A DNA stretch of 64,000 nt, taken from Antrihabitans spumae (GTDB lineage: Bacteria > Actinomycetota > Actinomycetes > Mycobacteriales > Mycobacteriaceae). Below are positions 8,519-17,302 of the stretch, in pieces (position 1 is the stretch's first letter; each line of letters begins with the position of its first letter). The notes under the pieces are model-generated. The model saw nothing but the letters and a program-made list of their open reading frames with translations, made no database searches and had not been told where the DNA came from. The position numbers and the translations under genes are program-made. Location of the stretch: the NCBI RefSeq assembly GCF_043944905.1, contig NZ_JBIMSN010000003.1, positions 124,001 through 188,000 of the forward strand. The letters run 5' to 3'.

Positions 8519-10132
8519 GTGAACACCGCTGCGCCGACCCTGCCCAAACCGTTGATGAAGTGGAATGCATGGGGTGATCCGGCGCTGGCAAAGCCGTTGT
8601 CGGACAGGATTCTCACCCTGTTGACAAGTGTTTTCGGCGAGTTGCAGCACGTGGACACACCGGATGCGGCAGACGTTGTGCTGCGGCCGTCCGCGCTGAC
8701 GCCCGACGATATTGCTGCTCTCACCGCTGCGGTCGGAGCCGAGAACTTCAGTACCGCCGACGCGGACCGACTGCCTCGCGCAGGCGGTAAATCGACGTTC
8801 GATCTGCTTCGCCGCAAAAGCCGCGATGTGCAAGACGCGCCGGACGCGGTGGTTCTGCCCGCGACCGACGAGGAGGTCGCCGCTGTGCTCGCTGTCTGTG
8901 TCGAGCGACGCATAGCGGTCGTACCGTTCGGCGGCGGCACTTCGGTGACCGGTGGTCTCGAACCGATCCGCGGTGACTTTGCCGCCGTGATCTCGCTCGA
9001 TCTGCACCACTCCGATCAGTTGAGCAAACTCGACGAGGTCTCGCGTGAGGCAACGCTCGGTGCTGGTCTTACCGGTCCTGCCGCTGAAGCACTGCTAGCC
9101 GAACAGGGCTACGAACTCGGCCACTATCCGCAGAGCTTTCGTTTCGCCACGATCGGCGGGTTCGCGGCAACCCGCTCGTCGGGTCAGGATTCTGCCGGTT
9201 TCGGCCGCTTCGACGACATGATCCGCGGCCTTCGGGTCATCACCCCGGAAGGTGTGCTCGACCTCGGCCGCGCGCCGAAATCGGCCGCAGGTCCGGACCT
9301 GCGTGAGTTGTTCTCCGGCTCCGAGGGCACCTTCGGCATCATCACCGCGGTGCGGTTGCGGGTGCATCCGGTCCCCGCCGAGAAGCGACACGAGTCGTGG
9401 CGCTTTCCCGATTTCGCAACCGGTGCTGCCGCGCTGCGCGCAGTCACCCAGAACGGCACCGGCCCCACCGTGATCAGGTTGTCCGACGAGGTCGAGACCG
9501 GGCTGAACCTGGCGATGACCGACAAGATCGGGGGCGATCAGGTCTCCGGTGGCTGTATCGGCATGACCGTCTTCGAGGGCACCGCCGATCAGGTGAACGG
9601 CAGGCACGAGACAACCCGAGCGGCACTTCTGGCTGCGGGGGGCGAGTCGCTGGGTGACGAACCTGCCCTGGCGTGGGAGCACGGCAGGTTCGACGCCCCC
9701 TACCTCAGGGACGGACTGCTTGCGAACGGTGCGCTGTGTGAAACACTCGAGACCGCGACCGACTGGGGCAACCTGGATCGGCTCAAAGGTGCTGTGACAC
9801 AGGCATTGCAAGCCACGTTGCAGGAAACAGGAACCGGATCGATTGTGATGTGCCACATCTCGCACATCTACCCGACGGGTGCCTCGTTGTACTTCACCGT
9901 GATCGGCGCGCAGCGCGGCGATCCGATAGCGCAGTGGCAGCGGGCCAAAAACGCTGCGTGCGATGCGATCATGGCGAACGGCGGCACCATCACCCATCAT
10001 CACGCGGTCGGCGCAGATCATCGACCGTGGATGGATCAGGAGGTCGGCGAACTCGGCGTGCGTGTGCTGCGCGCGGTCAAGGCCGCCGTCGACCCGACCG
10101 GAATCCTCAACCCGGGGAAGCTGATTCCGTGA
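8519..10132 (+). CDS. FAD-linked oxidase, alkyl-dihydroxyacetonephosphate synthase-like
   Basis: 537 residues. The FAD-binding loop PFGGGTSVTGGLEP (about residue 140), SFRFATIGGFAATRSSGQDSAGFG, GSEGTFGII and the His-rich HHHAVG near the C-terminus correspond to the VAO/AGPS family; the ether-lipid enzyme AGPS swaps an acyl for an alkyl chain on DHAP, while bacterial relatives include lactate/glycolate-type oxidases. GTG at 8519 has AAGGAG 6 bases upstream. The stop overlaps the next gene's GTG (GTGA). With a lipid kinase and GlpD behind it, a role in glycerol-phosphate or ether-lipid chemistry is a reasonable inference; the exact reaction is unproven. Confidence 0.85.
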   Translation: MNTAAPTLPKPLMKWNAWGDPALAKPLSDRILTLLTSVFGELQHVDTPDAADVVLRPSALTPDDIAALTAAVGAENFSTADADRLPRAGGKSTFDLLRRKSRDVQDAPDAVVLPATDEEVAAVLAVCVERRIAVVPFGGGTSVTGGLEPIRGDFAAVISLDLHHSDQLSKLDEVSREATLGAGLTGPAAEALLAEQGYELGHYPQSFRFATIGGFAATRSSGQDSAGFGRFDDMIRGLRVITPEGVLDLGRAPKSAAGPDLRELFSGSEGTFGIITAVRLRVHPVPAEKRHESWRFPDFATGAAALRAVTQNGTGPTVIRLSDEVETGLNLAMTDKIGGDQVSGGCIGMTVFEGTADQVNGRHETTRAALLAAGGESLGDEPALAWEHGRFDAPYLRDGLLANGALCETLETATDWGNLDRLKGAVTQALQATLQETGTGSIVMCHISHIYPTGASLYFTVIGAQRGDPIAQWQRAKNAACDAIMANGGTITHHHAVGADHRPWMDQEVGELGVRVLRAVKAAVDPTGILNPGKLIP

Positions 10133-11043
10133 CCAAGCGCGTTGCTTTGTTCTCCAATCCCAAGTCGGGTGCGGGCAAGAGCGGGGAGATCACGGCTCGT
10201 GCGGTCCGGCGACTGCGTGAGCGCGGATTGCAGGTCGACGAGTACGTCGGTAGCGACCCCGACGATGCGCGACGACTGGCAAGGGAGGTCCTCGAACGCG
10301 GTTCGGACGTGGTCGCCGCTGTCGGCGGCGATGGGATGATTTCCCATACGCTGCAGCAGCTTTGCGGAACCGATGTGCCACTCGGCATCATCCCGGCGGG
10401 TACCGGCAACGACCATGCTCGTGCCTACGACATCCCGCGGGACGATCCCGAGGCCGCGGCGGACATCATCGCGGACGGGAATTCGACGCGAGTCGACGTC
10501 GGGCAGGCTGTACGAGCGGACGGGGTCACTCGCTACTTCGGTTCCATCGCGGCCGCAGGTTTCGACTCGCTGGTCACCGACCGCACCAACCGCATGTCGT
10601 GGCCGCGCGGCCGAATGCGTTACAACGTTGCACTTGTGGCCGAGTTGGCCAACTTGCGGCCGCTGCCGTTTCGGCTGACGCTCGACGATGGAACGGTGAT
10701 CGAGCGGGACATCACATTGGTGGCGATCGGAAACACACGCAGCTACGGCGGCGGCATGCTCGTCTGCCCGAATGCCGACCCGACCGACGGGTTGCTCGAC
10801 GTCACCGTGATCGCTGCCGGCTCGCGACTGAATCTCCTGCGATCGTTCCCGAAGGTGTTCAGCGGCAAGCACATCGAGTTGCCCGAGGTGCAGACGTTCC
10901 GCACCACGTCGATCCGCGTCGAGTCTGCGGGGATCACGGCGTATGCCGATGGCGAACCCATCGGCCCGCTTCCCGTCGAGATCAGCGTGCTCCCTCGCCA
11001 TCTCAGCATCCTCACGCCGAGCAGAAAGGCAGTAGCGAAATGA
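10129..11043 (+). CDS. Diacylglycerol kinase-family lipid kinase (YegS/DagK-like)
   Basis: 304 residues. KRVALFSNPKSGAGKS at the N-terminus, the nucleotide motif AVGGDGMISHTLQQL and IIPAGTGNDHARA are the diagnostic DAGK catalytic-domain motifs; GGDG and GTGND bind ATP and Mg2+. The C-terminal half has the YegS beta-sandwich pattern ending ITAYADGEPIGPLPVEI. It phosphorylates diacylglycerol or a similar lipid at the inner membrane face. GTG start overlaps the previous stop, and its own stop overlaps the glpD ATG, so the three genes are translationally coupled. The M. tuberculosis relative Rv2252 was linked to phosphatidylinositol mannoside synthesis. Confidence 0.87.
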   Translation: MTKRVALFSNPKSGAGKSGEITARAVRRLRERGLQVDEYVGSDPDDARRLAREVLERGSDVVAAVGGDGMISHTLQQLCGTDVPLGIIPAGTGNDHARAYDIPRDDPEAAADIIADGNSTRVDVGQAVRADGVTRYFGSIAAAGFDSLVTDRTNRMSWPRGRMRYNVALVAELANLRPLPFRLTLDDGTVIERDITLVAIGNTRSYGGGMLVCPNADPTDGLLDVTVIAAGSRLNLLRSFPKVFSGKHIELPEVQTFRTTSIRVESAGITAYADGEPIGPLPVEISVLPRHLSILTPSRKAVAK

Positions 11044-12581
11044 CTTCCGACCAGTCGGCGAAACTGGACGCCCGGCTACGGCGCAGGCACCTCGAAGAGC
11101 TCTCGGACCGCAGCGACGTCGACGTCTTGGTGGTAGGTGGTGGCGTCACCGGTGTCGGTATTGCTCTCGACGCCGCAACGCGCGGGTTGCGGACGGTGCT
11201 CGTCGACGCACACGATCTCGCCTTCGGCACCAGCAGGTGGAGTTCGAAGCTCGTGCACGGCGGCTTGCGGTATCTCGCGTCCGGTCGGCTCGGCGTAGCG
11301 CACGAAAGTGCTGTCGAGCGGGGCATTCTTATGACCCGCACCGCGCCGCACCTGATTCATGCGATGACCCAGGTCGTTCCCCTGATGCCGTCGATCACGC
11401 TGTCCCACCGGTTGCTCGTCCGCACGGGATTCATTGCTGGGGACACGCTTCGGGCGGTGGCCCGCACGCCGGGTTCGGTGCTGCCGCGATCGCGAAAGGT
11501 GAACGCGGCGAGGACGATCGAACTTGTCCCCGGCGTCCGCACCGATGGGCTGAAAGGTGGCCTGCTCGCCTTCGACGGGCAACTCGTCGACGACGCTCGG
11601 CTGGTCGTGACAATCGCACGAACCGCTGCCGAACACGGCGCGTCGATCCTCAATCATGTGCGCGCCGACGAGGTGACCGGGTCGTCGGCTCGACTCACCG
11701 ACACCACAACGGGTGAAACCTTCACGCTCGCAGCAAAAGCGGTCATCAACGCGACCGGCGTGTGGGCCGCGGAGGTGGATTCCTCGATCAAGCTGCGCCC
11801 GAGCCGCGGCACCCACTTGGTCTTCGACGCGGAACTGTTCGGCAATCCGACAGGAGCGCTGACCGTTCCGGTGCCGGGTTCGATCAGTCGCTTCATCTTC
11901 GCGCTACCGCAGCAGCAGGGTCGGATCTACCTCGGCCTCACCGACGAGGATGCGCCCGGCCCGATACCCGACGAACCGCAGGCCGCTGACTCGGAAATCG
12001 ATTTCCTCCTCGACACCGTGAACACCGCTCTGCAGGTCCCAGTGACCCGCAACGACATTCGCGGCACCTACTCCGGACTGCGACCGCTACTCGACAGCGG
12101 TGGCGGCGAAACCTCGGACGTATCGCGCAAACATGCCGTACTGGAATCACCGAACGGACTGATCACGATCGTCGGCGGCAAGCTGACCACCTACCGCCGG
12201 ATGGCGCAGGATGCCGTCGACAAGGCAGTCGAAGTACGTGGCCTGCAGGCGTCGGAATGCAAGACCCACAACCTGCCTTTGATCGGCGCGCCCGCCCACG
12301 CGGCGAGCACAGCGACCGACGGTCTGCCGGATTCGCTCGTCGCACGTTACGGCGGCGCGGCGCGGACCGTCCTCGATGCGGCAACCGTGGCCATGCCCCT
12401 CGAACCGATCGCCGACGGCGTCGACGTCACCAGGGCGGAGATCGAGTTCGCGATCACCAACGAGGGTGCGGTGGACGCCTCCGACGTGCTCGACCGCAGG
12501 ACCAGGATCGGCCTGGTCGCGGGCGACGCCGATCGAGCGCGGCCCGCCGTACAAGAGATTCTCGATGCCGTGTCCACCTAG
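11040..12581 (+). CDS. glpD: Aerobic glycerol-3-phosphate dehydrogenase (FAD)
   Basis: 513 residues. The FAD Rossmann motif DVLVVGGGVTGVGIALDAATRG sits near residues 28-48, followed by FGTSRWSSKLVHGGLRYL, a signature of GlpD. The substrate region IRGTYSGLRPLL and the GGKLTTYRRMA stretch are also standard. The enzyme oxidises sn-glycerol-3-phosphate to DHAP and passes electrons to the quinone pool at the membrane. The ATG overlaps the lipid kinase stop (ATGA). Lying behind an AGPS-like protein and lipid kinase rather than glycerol kinase, it probably serves lipid turnover rather than external glycerol use. Confidence 0.93.
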   Translation: MTSDQSAKLDARLRRRHLEELSDRSDVDVLVVGGGVTGVGIALDAATRGLRTVLVDAHDLAFGTSRWSSKLVHGGLRYLASGRLGVAHESAVERGILMTRTAPHLIHAMTQVVPLMPSITLSHRLLVRTGFIAGDTLRAVARTPGSVLPRSRKVNAARTIELVPGVRTDGLKGGLLAFDGQLVDDARLVVTIARTAAEHGASILNHVRADEVTGSSARLTDTTTGETFTLAAKAVINATGVWAAEVDSSIKLRPSRGTHLVFDAELFGNPTGALTVPVPGSISRFIFALPQQQGRIYLGLTDEDAPGPIPDEPQAADSEIDFLLDTVNTALQVPVTRNDIRGTYSGLRPLLDSGGGETSDVSRKHAVLESPNGLITIVGGKLTTYRRMAQDAVDKAVEVRGLQASECKTHNLPLIGAPAHAASTATDGLPDSLVARYGGAARTVLDAATVAMPLEPIADGVDVTRAEIEFAITNEGAVDASDVLDRRTRIGLVAGDADRARPAVQEILDAVST

Positions 12582-12608
12582 TGACGTCGGCGGCCCGCGT
12601 GCATTCGG

Positions 12609-13268
12609 TCAGGCAGCGACAGTGACGTCGAGTTCCTCGAGGAGTGCTCTGACTCGCCTCTCGATGTCGTCGCGAATCGGCCGGATGGCATCGACGTCGA
12701 GACCTGCTGGATCGGCGAGGACCCATTCCTCGTAGCGTCGCCCGGGAAATACCGGGCACGCATCCCCGCAGCCCATCGTGATGACCACGTCGGCGGCGCG
12801 GACGACCTCGTCGGTCCACGGCTTCGGGTACTCGTGGGAGATGTCGATTCCCCGCTCCGCCATGGCCGCAACGGCTTCCGAGTTCACGCTGATGCCCGGC
12901 TCGGAACCGCCCGACCATGCCACTGCGTTGTCGCCGGCAAGATGTTCGAAGAAGCCCATTGCCATCTGCGAGCGGCCCGCGTTGTGGGTGCACAGGAATA
13001 GTACCGTCGGCAGGCCGTTGTCCGATTTTCCCTCGACCTTGGCCAACGCACGGAGGCGTTGGCGGGCGAACCGCTCGGCTAGCAATGGCAGAAAGTTGAC
13101 TACTGTTGCGCGGCCGGCGAATTGATCGTAGGACGAGTGCAGGAACCGCTCGATCGTCTCGACGCCGAACATGTCGCCGAACTCTGTGAGCAGTTGCGTT
13201 GCCGCAGTTTTTAGTGCGAGTCGTTGATCGATGGAAAGTTCGCGGATGGTCTCGATGTTCTGTGTCAT
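12609..13268 (-). CDS. arsC: Arsenate reductase, N-terminal helical extension plus LMW-phosphatase fold (ArsC1' type)
   Basis: 219 residues. Residues 1-80 are helical with no phosphatase motif; the catalytic domain begins at VLFLCTHNAGRSQMAMGFF with the CX5RS P-loop, and the second and third redox cysteines are in MGCGDACPVFPG. The arrangement of a three-helix N-terminus plus a triple-cysteine relay is that of Corynebacterium glutamicum ArsC1', a thioredoxin-coupled arsenate reductase. It reduces As(V) to As(III) in the cytosol. ATG 13266-13268 overlaps the stop of the ArsR-phosphatase fusion (ATGA), so the two form an operon read toward glpD. No arsenite pump is in this operon; acr3 is 7 kb away. 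Confidence 0.87.
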   Translation of the reverse strand: MTQNIETIRELSIDQRLALKTAATQLLTEFGDMFGVETIERFLHSSYDQFAGRATVVNFLPLLAERFARQRLRALAKVEGKSDNGLPTVLFLCTHNAGRSQMAMGFFEHLAGDNAVAWSGGSEPGISVNSEAVAAMAERGIDISHEYPKPWTDEVVRAADVVITMGCGDACPVFPGRRYEEWVLADPAGLDVDAIRPIRDDIERRVRALLEELDVTVAA

Positions 13269-13960
13269 GCGATGGCTCCGTTGCTTGTCGGGTCGAGTGC
13301 TGGCACGAGACGGCTGATGCGCTGGGTGAGGTCGTCGACGGTTCGGTCGAAGGCCGCATCCAGGTTGGCGGGCACGGGGTCTGGGATCGACCAGTGCATT
13401 CGTAGGGAATCGGCGGGCAGATCTTCGTGTGCGTTGTCGCACACGGCGATGACGAGGTCGCCGGGGGAAAGAACGTCCTCGAGTCGGCGTGGATGGCGGG
13501 GTTGCATTCGGAGTCCCAGTCGCTCGGCGGCCGCGACCGCTTGGGGATGAACCCGGGCTGCGGGCGCGGTTCCGCCCGATGCTGCAGGGACCTCGCTCAG
13601 TCGATTCCAGACGGCGACTGCCAGCTGTGATCTGGCGGAGTTCTGGGTGCAGACGAATACGACTCGGGAAGCGTCCTGGCTGGTGGAAGGAATCATCGCG
13701 TCGAGGGCGGATGGAACAAACTGCAGGTAGGTGCGTCGCCGGTCACCTTCGGAGCGCGTGCGGCTCACAACGCCGGCTCGCTCGAGTACGCGGAGATGGT
13801 GGGCGAGCAGGTTCGATGGCATCGAAATCCGGACCTGCAGCTCCGACGGCGACGCGTCGGCGAGCAACAACGCATCCACGATTGCCAGTCGGCCGACATC
13901 TGCCAGTGCAGCGTGAATCGACGCTCGCTTGGACAAATCGGCATCTAGGTCAGTAGTCAT
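13265..13960 (-). CDS. ArsR regulator fused to a low-molecular-weight phosphatase/arsenate reductase domain
   Basis: 231 residues from ATG 13960. Residues 1-100 form an ArsR/SmtB winged helix (IHAALADVGRLAIVDALLL, MPSNLLAHHLRVLERAGVV). From about residue 108 a LMW-PTPase domain follows with P-loop VFVCTQNSARSQL and the DNAHEDLP element. The fused protein could sense or turn over arsenate or phosphoprotein while bound to DNA; that is inference. It lacks the CGDACP redox pair seen in its downstream partner. The ATG 13960 is chosen because a palindrome at 13964-13979 lies just upstream and would be coding if the longer start at 13996 were used. Confidence 0.85.
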   Translation of the reverse strand: MTTDLDADLSKRASIHAALADVGRLAIVDALLLADASPSELQVRISMPSNLLAHHLRVLERAGVVSRTRSEGDRRRTYLQFVPSALDAMIPSTSQDASRVVFVCTQNSARSQLAVAVWNRLSEVPAASGGTAPAARVHPQAVAAAERLGLRMQPRHPRRLEDVLSPGDLVIAVCDNAHEDLPADSLRMHWSIPDPVPANLDAAFDRTVDDLTQRISRLVPALDPTSNGAIA

Positions 13961-13963
13961 TGA

Positions 13964-13979
13964 CTCAATAGTGATTGAG
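13964..13979. promoter_or_regulatory. Likely ArsR-fusion operator
   Basis: CTCAAT-AGTG-ATTGAG, perfect 6-base half-sites with a 4-base spacer, 4 bp upstream of the ArsR-phosphatase start. Size and position suit an ArsR autorepression site. Confidence 0.6.
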
Positions 13980-14022
13980 CTATTGATCGCGGTCAAGGGT
14001 CGCCGAGCTTCCCGATCGATCG

Positions 14023-14044
14023 GTTCATCTCTCGTTCATCTAAG
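14023..14044 (+). promoter_or_regulatory. PHO box (two 11-bp direct repeats) upstream of pstS
   Basis: GTTCATCTCTC followed at once by GTTCATCTAAG: two direct repeats on an 11-bp period sharing GTTCATCT. This is the arrangement recognised by actinobacterial PhoP/RegX3-type phosphate regulators (GTTCACC-like repeats). It lies 135 bp before the pstS start. Confidence 0.65.
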
Positions 14045-14178
14045 GGCTGTTCGACATTCATTACGGACACCTAGGTTCACTGCCGAGCGACGACCGATTT
14101 GCTCGGCGGAATACGTTCCGCGACTCGGCCTGACCGGTGGCGACTCTGTTCACGCCACCCCAATCTTGAAGGAGCTAC

Positions 14179-15297
14179 GTGAAGCTCAACCGATCCGGTG
14201 CTGCCCTGAGCCTGTTCGCAGCCAGCACTCTGATTCTTTCCGCGTGTGGCAGCGACAACAACGCGCCAAGCTCGTCGAACGGTGCCTCGGGTGACACATC
14301 CAACGTGCAGTGCGGCGGCAAGTCGTCCCTGAAGGCAAGTGGCTCGACCGCACAAGCCAACGCAATGACCAGGTTCGTCAATGCCTACGAGCAGGCATGC
14401 AGTGGGCAGACCCTCAACTACACCTCCAACGGCTCAGGCGCGGGCGTCACCGAATTCATCGGTAAGCAGACCGACATCGGTGGATCCGACTCACCGCTGT
14501 CGGCTTCCAAGGGCGAGTACGACAAAGCCAAAACCCGTTGCGGCTCCGACGCGTGGAACCTGCCGGTCGTGTTCGGTCCCCTCGCGGTGACGTACAACGT
14601 GGAGGGTGTCGACAACCTCGTCCTCGACGGACCGACGACTGCCAAGATCTTCAACGGCACGATCAAGACGTGGGACGACGCAGCGATCAAAGCTCTGAAC
14701 GAAGGCGCGTCACTGCCTGCGGAAGAAATCAATGTGATCTTCCGCAACGACGAGTCCGGCACCACCGATAACTTCCAGCAGTACCTGGAGGCCGCATCCG
14801 ACGGTGCGTGGGGTAAGGGCGCAGGTAAGGGCTTTGCCGGCGGCGTAGGCGAAGGTGCAAAGGGTAACGAGGGCACCTCGGCCGCTGTCAAGAACACGGA
14901 GGGCGCGATCACGTACAACGAGTGGTCCTACGCTCAGTCGCAGAACCTCAGCACCGCCAAGATCGTGACGTCCGCTGGACCGGACGCCGTGGAGATCAGC
15001 ACCGAGACGGTCGGAAAGACCATCGCAGGCGCCAAGATCAAGGGCGAGGGCAACGACCTGGTCCTCGACACGTCGTCGTTCTACAAGCCGACCGAAGCCG
15101 GTTCGTACCCGATCGTTCTCGCGACCTACGAAATCGTGTGCTCCAAGTACCCGGACGCCGAGGTTGGCACCGCCGTCAAGGCATTCCTGCAGTCGACGAT
15201 CGGAGCGGGCCAGGAAGGTCTGACCGACAACGGCTACATTCCGCTGCCCGAAGCCTTCCAAGCGAAGCTTTCCGCAGCTGTCAACGCGATTTCCTGA
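14179..15297 (+). CDS. pstS: Phosphate ABC transporter substrate-binding lipoprotein
   Basis: 372 residues. A lipoprotein signal peptide ends in LILSAC with the lipid-modified Cys at residue 23. The mature part begins with a Ser/Asn-rich linker and has the PstS phosphate-binding features: LKASGSTAQANAM, the SNGSGAGVTEFIGKQTDIGGSDSPL block, and RNDESGTTDNFQQYL. It captures phosphate outside the membrane for PstCAB. GTG 14179 has AAGGAG 5-10 bases upstream. It heads pstSCAB and is separated from pstC by a strong hairpin that may raise the PstS:PstC ratio. A PHO box upstream indicates induction by phosphate starvation. Confidence 0.95.
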   Translation: MKLNRSGAALSLFAASTLILSACGSDNNAPSSSNGASGDTSNVQCGGKSSLKASGSTAQANAMTRFVNAYEQACSGQTLNYTSNGSGAGVTEFIGKQTDIGGSDSPLSASKGEYDKAKTRCGSDAWNLPVVFGPLAVTYNVEGVDNLVLDGPTTAKIFNGTIKTWDDAAIKALNEGASLPAEEINVIFRNDESGTTDNFQQYLEAASDGAWGKGAGKGFAGGVGEGAKGNEGTSAAVKNTEGAITYNEWSYAQSQNLSTAKIVTSAGPDAVEISTETVGKTIAGAKIKGEGNDLVLDTSSFYKPTEAGSYPIVLATYEIVCSKYPDAEVGTAVKAFLQSTIGAGQEGLTDNGYIPLPEAFQAKLSAAVNAIS

Positions 15298-15340
15298 CCG
15301 AAAGTCCAACCGATGGCCCTCCAGCCCGAAGTAACCCGTT

Positions 15341-15375
15341 CCTCGGGGTCGTCGCATAGTGCGACGACCCCGGGG
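15341..15375 (+). terminator. Strong hairpin between pstS and pstC (attenuator/partial terminator)
   Basis: A 13-bp perfect stem (CGGGGTCGTCGCA at 15344-15356, complement at 15360-15372) with a TAG loop, extendable by three more pairs including one G-U. There is no U tract. It probably stabilises pstS mRNA or partly terminates, giving more PstS than membrane subunits. Confidence 0.6.
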
Positions 15376-15396
15376 GCGGGCGGAAAGATTCCCGGC

Positions 15397-16377
15397 ATGC
15401 CCAATGACAGCGGTACAAAGCCGCCAACCGTTTCGACGACTCTGGGAGCGGGCTCTCGGCAAGTCGGCGACAAAGTCTTCAAGTGGGTCGCCACGACCGC
15501 CGGCGCGACGATTGTCGCTGCGATCGGCCTTATCGCGGTGTTCCTGCTGATCCGCGCTATTCCTTCTCTGCAGGCGAACAACGCCAACTTCTTCACGAGC
15601 AACGAATTTCTTACTTCCGACGAAACCAATATGCGTTTCGGCATTCGTGACCTGCTGACAGTCACTGTGCTCAGTTCGGTGTTCGCTCTGCTTATCGCTG
15701 TGCCCATCGCGGTGGGAATTGCGTTGTTCCTCACCAGGTATGCGCCGCCGCGGCTATCGCGGCCGTTCAGTTCGGTTATCGACCTACTCGCCGCCGTGCC
15801 CTCGATCGTGTTCGGGCTGTGGGGCATATTCGTCTTGGCGCCGCAGTTGGAGCCAGTAGCGACGTTCCTCAACGAGAATCTCGGCTGGTTCTTTTTGTTC
15901 TCGGAGGGCAATGTGTCCGTTGCCGGCGGTGGAACGATCTTCACAGCCGGAATCGTTCTCGCCGTCATGATTCTGCCGATCATCACATCGGTCACCCGAG
16001 AAGTGTTCCGGCAAACGCCTACATCGCAGATCGAGGCTGCCCAAGCGCTCGGTGCCACGAAGTGGGAAGTGGTTCGGATGACCGTTCTTCCCTTCGGCCG
16101 AAGTGGCATCATCGCGGCGTCGATGCTCGGACTCGGTCGCGCCCTCGGCGAGACAGTGGCTGTGCTGATCATTCTGCGGTCGGCTGCGGAGGCCGCTCAT
16201 TGGTCGCTGTTCGACGGCGGTTACACCTTTGCTTCGAAAATCGCCTCGGCTGCAGCGGAATTCAGTGCTCCGCTCCCCACCGGTGCGTACATCGCCGCCG
16301 GATTCGTGTTGTTCGCCCTGACCTTTGTCGTCAATGCGGCAGCACGGGCAATCGCAGGCGGAAAGGTTAACGGATGA
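15397..16377 (+). CDS. pstC: Phosphate ABC transporter permease PstC
   Basis: 326 residues with about six membrane helices, beginning TTAGATIVAAIGLIAVFLL. The permease coupling loop EAAQALGATKWEVVRM and SMLGLGRALGETVAVLII are characteristic of PstC. With PstA it forms the membrane channel for phosphate. The frame is open back to an ATG at 15313, but that start would put the pstS-pstC hairpin inside the coding sequence; ATG 15397 (MPNDSGTKPP) lies just after it, with GGAAAG 9 bases upstream. The N-terminal 30 residues are polar and probably cytosolic. The stop overlaps the pstA ATG. Confidence 0.9.
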   Translation: MPNDSGTKPPTVSTTLGAGSRQVGDKVFKWVATTAGATIVAAIGLIAVFLLIRAIPSLQANNANFFTSNEFLTSDETNMRFGIRDLLTVTVLSSVFALLIAVPIAVGIALFLTRYAPPRLSRPFSSVIDLLAAVPSIVFGLWGIFVLAPQLEPVATFLNENLGWFFLFSEGNVSVAGGGTIFTAGIVLAVMILPIITSVTREVFRQTPTSQIEAAQALGATKWEVVRMTVLPFGRSGIIAASMLGLGRALGETVAVLIILRSAAEAAHWSLFDGGYTFASKIASAAAEFSAPLPTGAYIAAGFVLFALTFVVNAAARAIAGGKVNG

Positions 16378-17282
16378 GTACAGGCACCTCCCTGGTCGAC
16401 AGCCCGATCAAGTCGCCGGTTTTCAAGCACGTGAGTACTACTCGTCGGATCAAGAACAACGTCGCTACCGGAGTTGTCGTCAGCGCGTTCGGAATCGCGC
16501 TGATCCCGCTGCTGTGGGTTTTGTACACAGTGATCGAAAAGGGTTGGCGCGGCGTCACGTCCTCGGGTTGGTGGACGAACTCGCTGCAGGGCGTCCTCCC
16601 CGAGCAATTCGCGGGAGGCATCTATCACGCGCTGTACGGCACGCTGGTGCAGGCCGGTATTGCTGCCATCATTGCCGTGCCGTTGGGTTTGATGGCAGCG
16701 GTCTATCTCGTCGAGTACGGCACCGGCCGATTGGCCCGCGTCACCACCTTCATGGTGGATGTGCTTGCAGGTGTTCCTTCGATTGTCGCGGCGCTGTTCG
16801 TCTTCAGCCTGTGGATCACGACATTCGGTTTCACACAGAGCGCGTTCGCTGTGTCTTTGGCACTCGTTCTGCTGATGTTGCCGGTTGTTGTGCGATCAGC
16901 TGAGGAAATGCTGAAGCTGGTTCCCGACGAGTTGCGCGAAGCGTCCTACGCGTTGGGAATCCCGAAGTGGAAGACGATCGTTCGCATCGTTGTCCCTACT
17001 GCTGCACCGGGCATCATCAGCGGAATCTTGCTGGCGGTCGCGCGCATCATCGGTGAGACCGCGCCGGTGCTGATCCTCGTGGGGTACAGCAGGTCGATCA
17101 ATTTCGATGTATTCGACGGCAATATGGCGTCGCTCCCGTTGTTGATCTACACGGAGCTGACGAACCCCCTGGCGGCGGGCCAATTGCGTGTGTGGGGTGC
17201 GGCACTGACGTTGATCATCGTCGTCGCGCTGCTCAACGTTCTCGCCGCCATTGCAACTCGACTCTTGACCGCCAAGCGTTAG
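16374..17282 (+). CDS. pstA: Phosphate ABC transporter permease PstA
   Basis: 302 residues with about six membrane helices (first at GVVVSAFGIALIPLLWVL). The periplasmic loop GGIYHALYGTLVQAG, the EYG(T/N)GRL stretch and the coupling loop REASYALGIPKWKTIVRIVVP fit PstA. It pairs with PstC. The ATG overlaps the pstC stop (ATGA), indicating coupled translation in a 1:1 ratio. Spacing to pstB is 20 bp. Confidence 0.93.
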   Translation: MSTGTSLVDSPIKSPVFKHVSTTRRIKNNVATGVVVSAFGIALIPLLWVLYTVIEKGWRGVTSSGWWTNSLQGVLPEQFAGGIYHALYGTLVQAGIAAIIAVPLGLMAAVYLVEYGTGRLARVTTFMVDVLAGVPSIVAALFVFSLWITTFGFTQSAFAVSLALVLLMLPVVVRSAEEMLKLVPDELREASYALGIPKWKTIVRIVVPTAAPGIISGILLAVARIIGETAPVLILVGYSRSINFDVFDGNMASLPLLIYTELTNPLAAGQLRVWGAALTLIIVVALLNVLAAIATRLLTAKR

Positions 17283-17302
17283 ACCCGACGGGAACATGTG
17301 AC

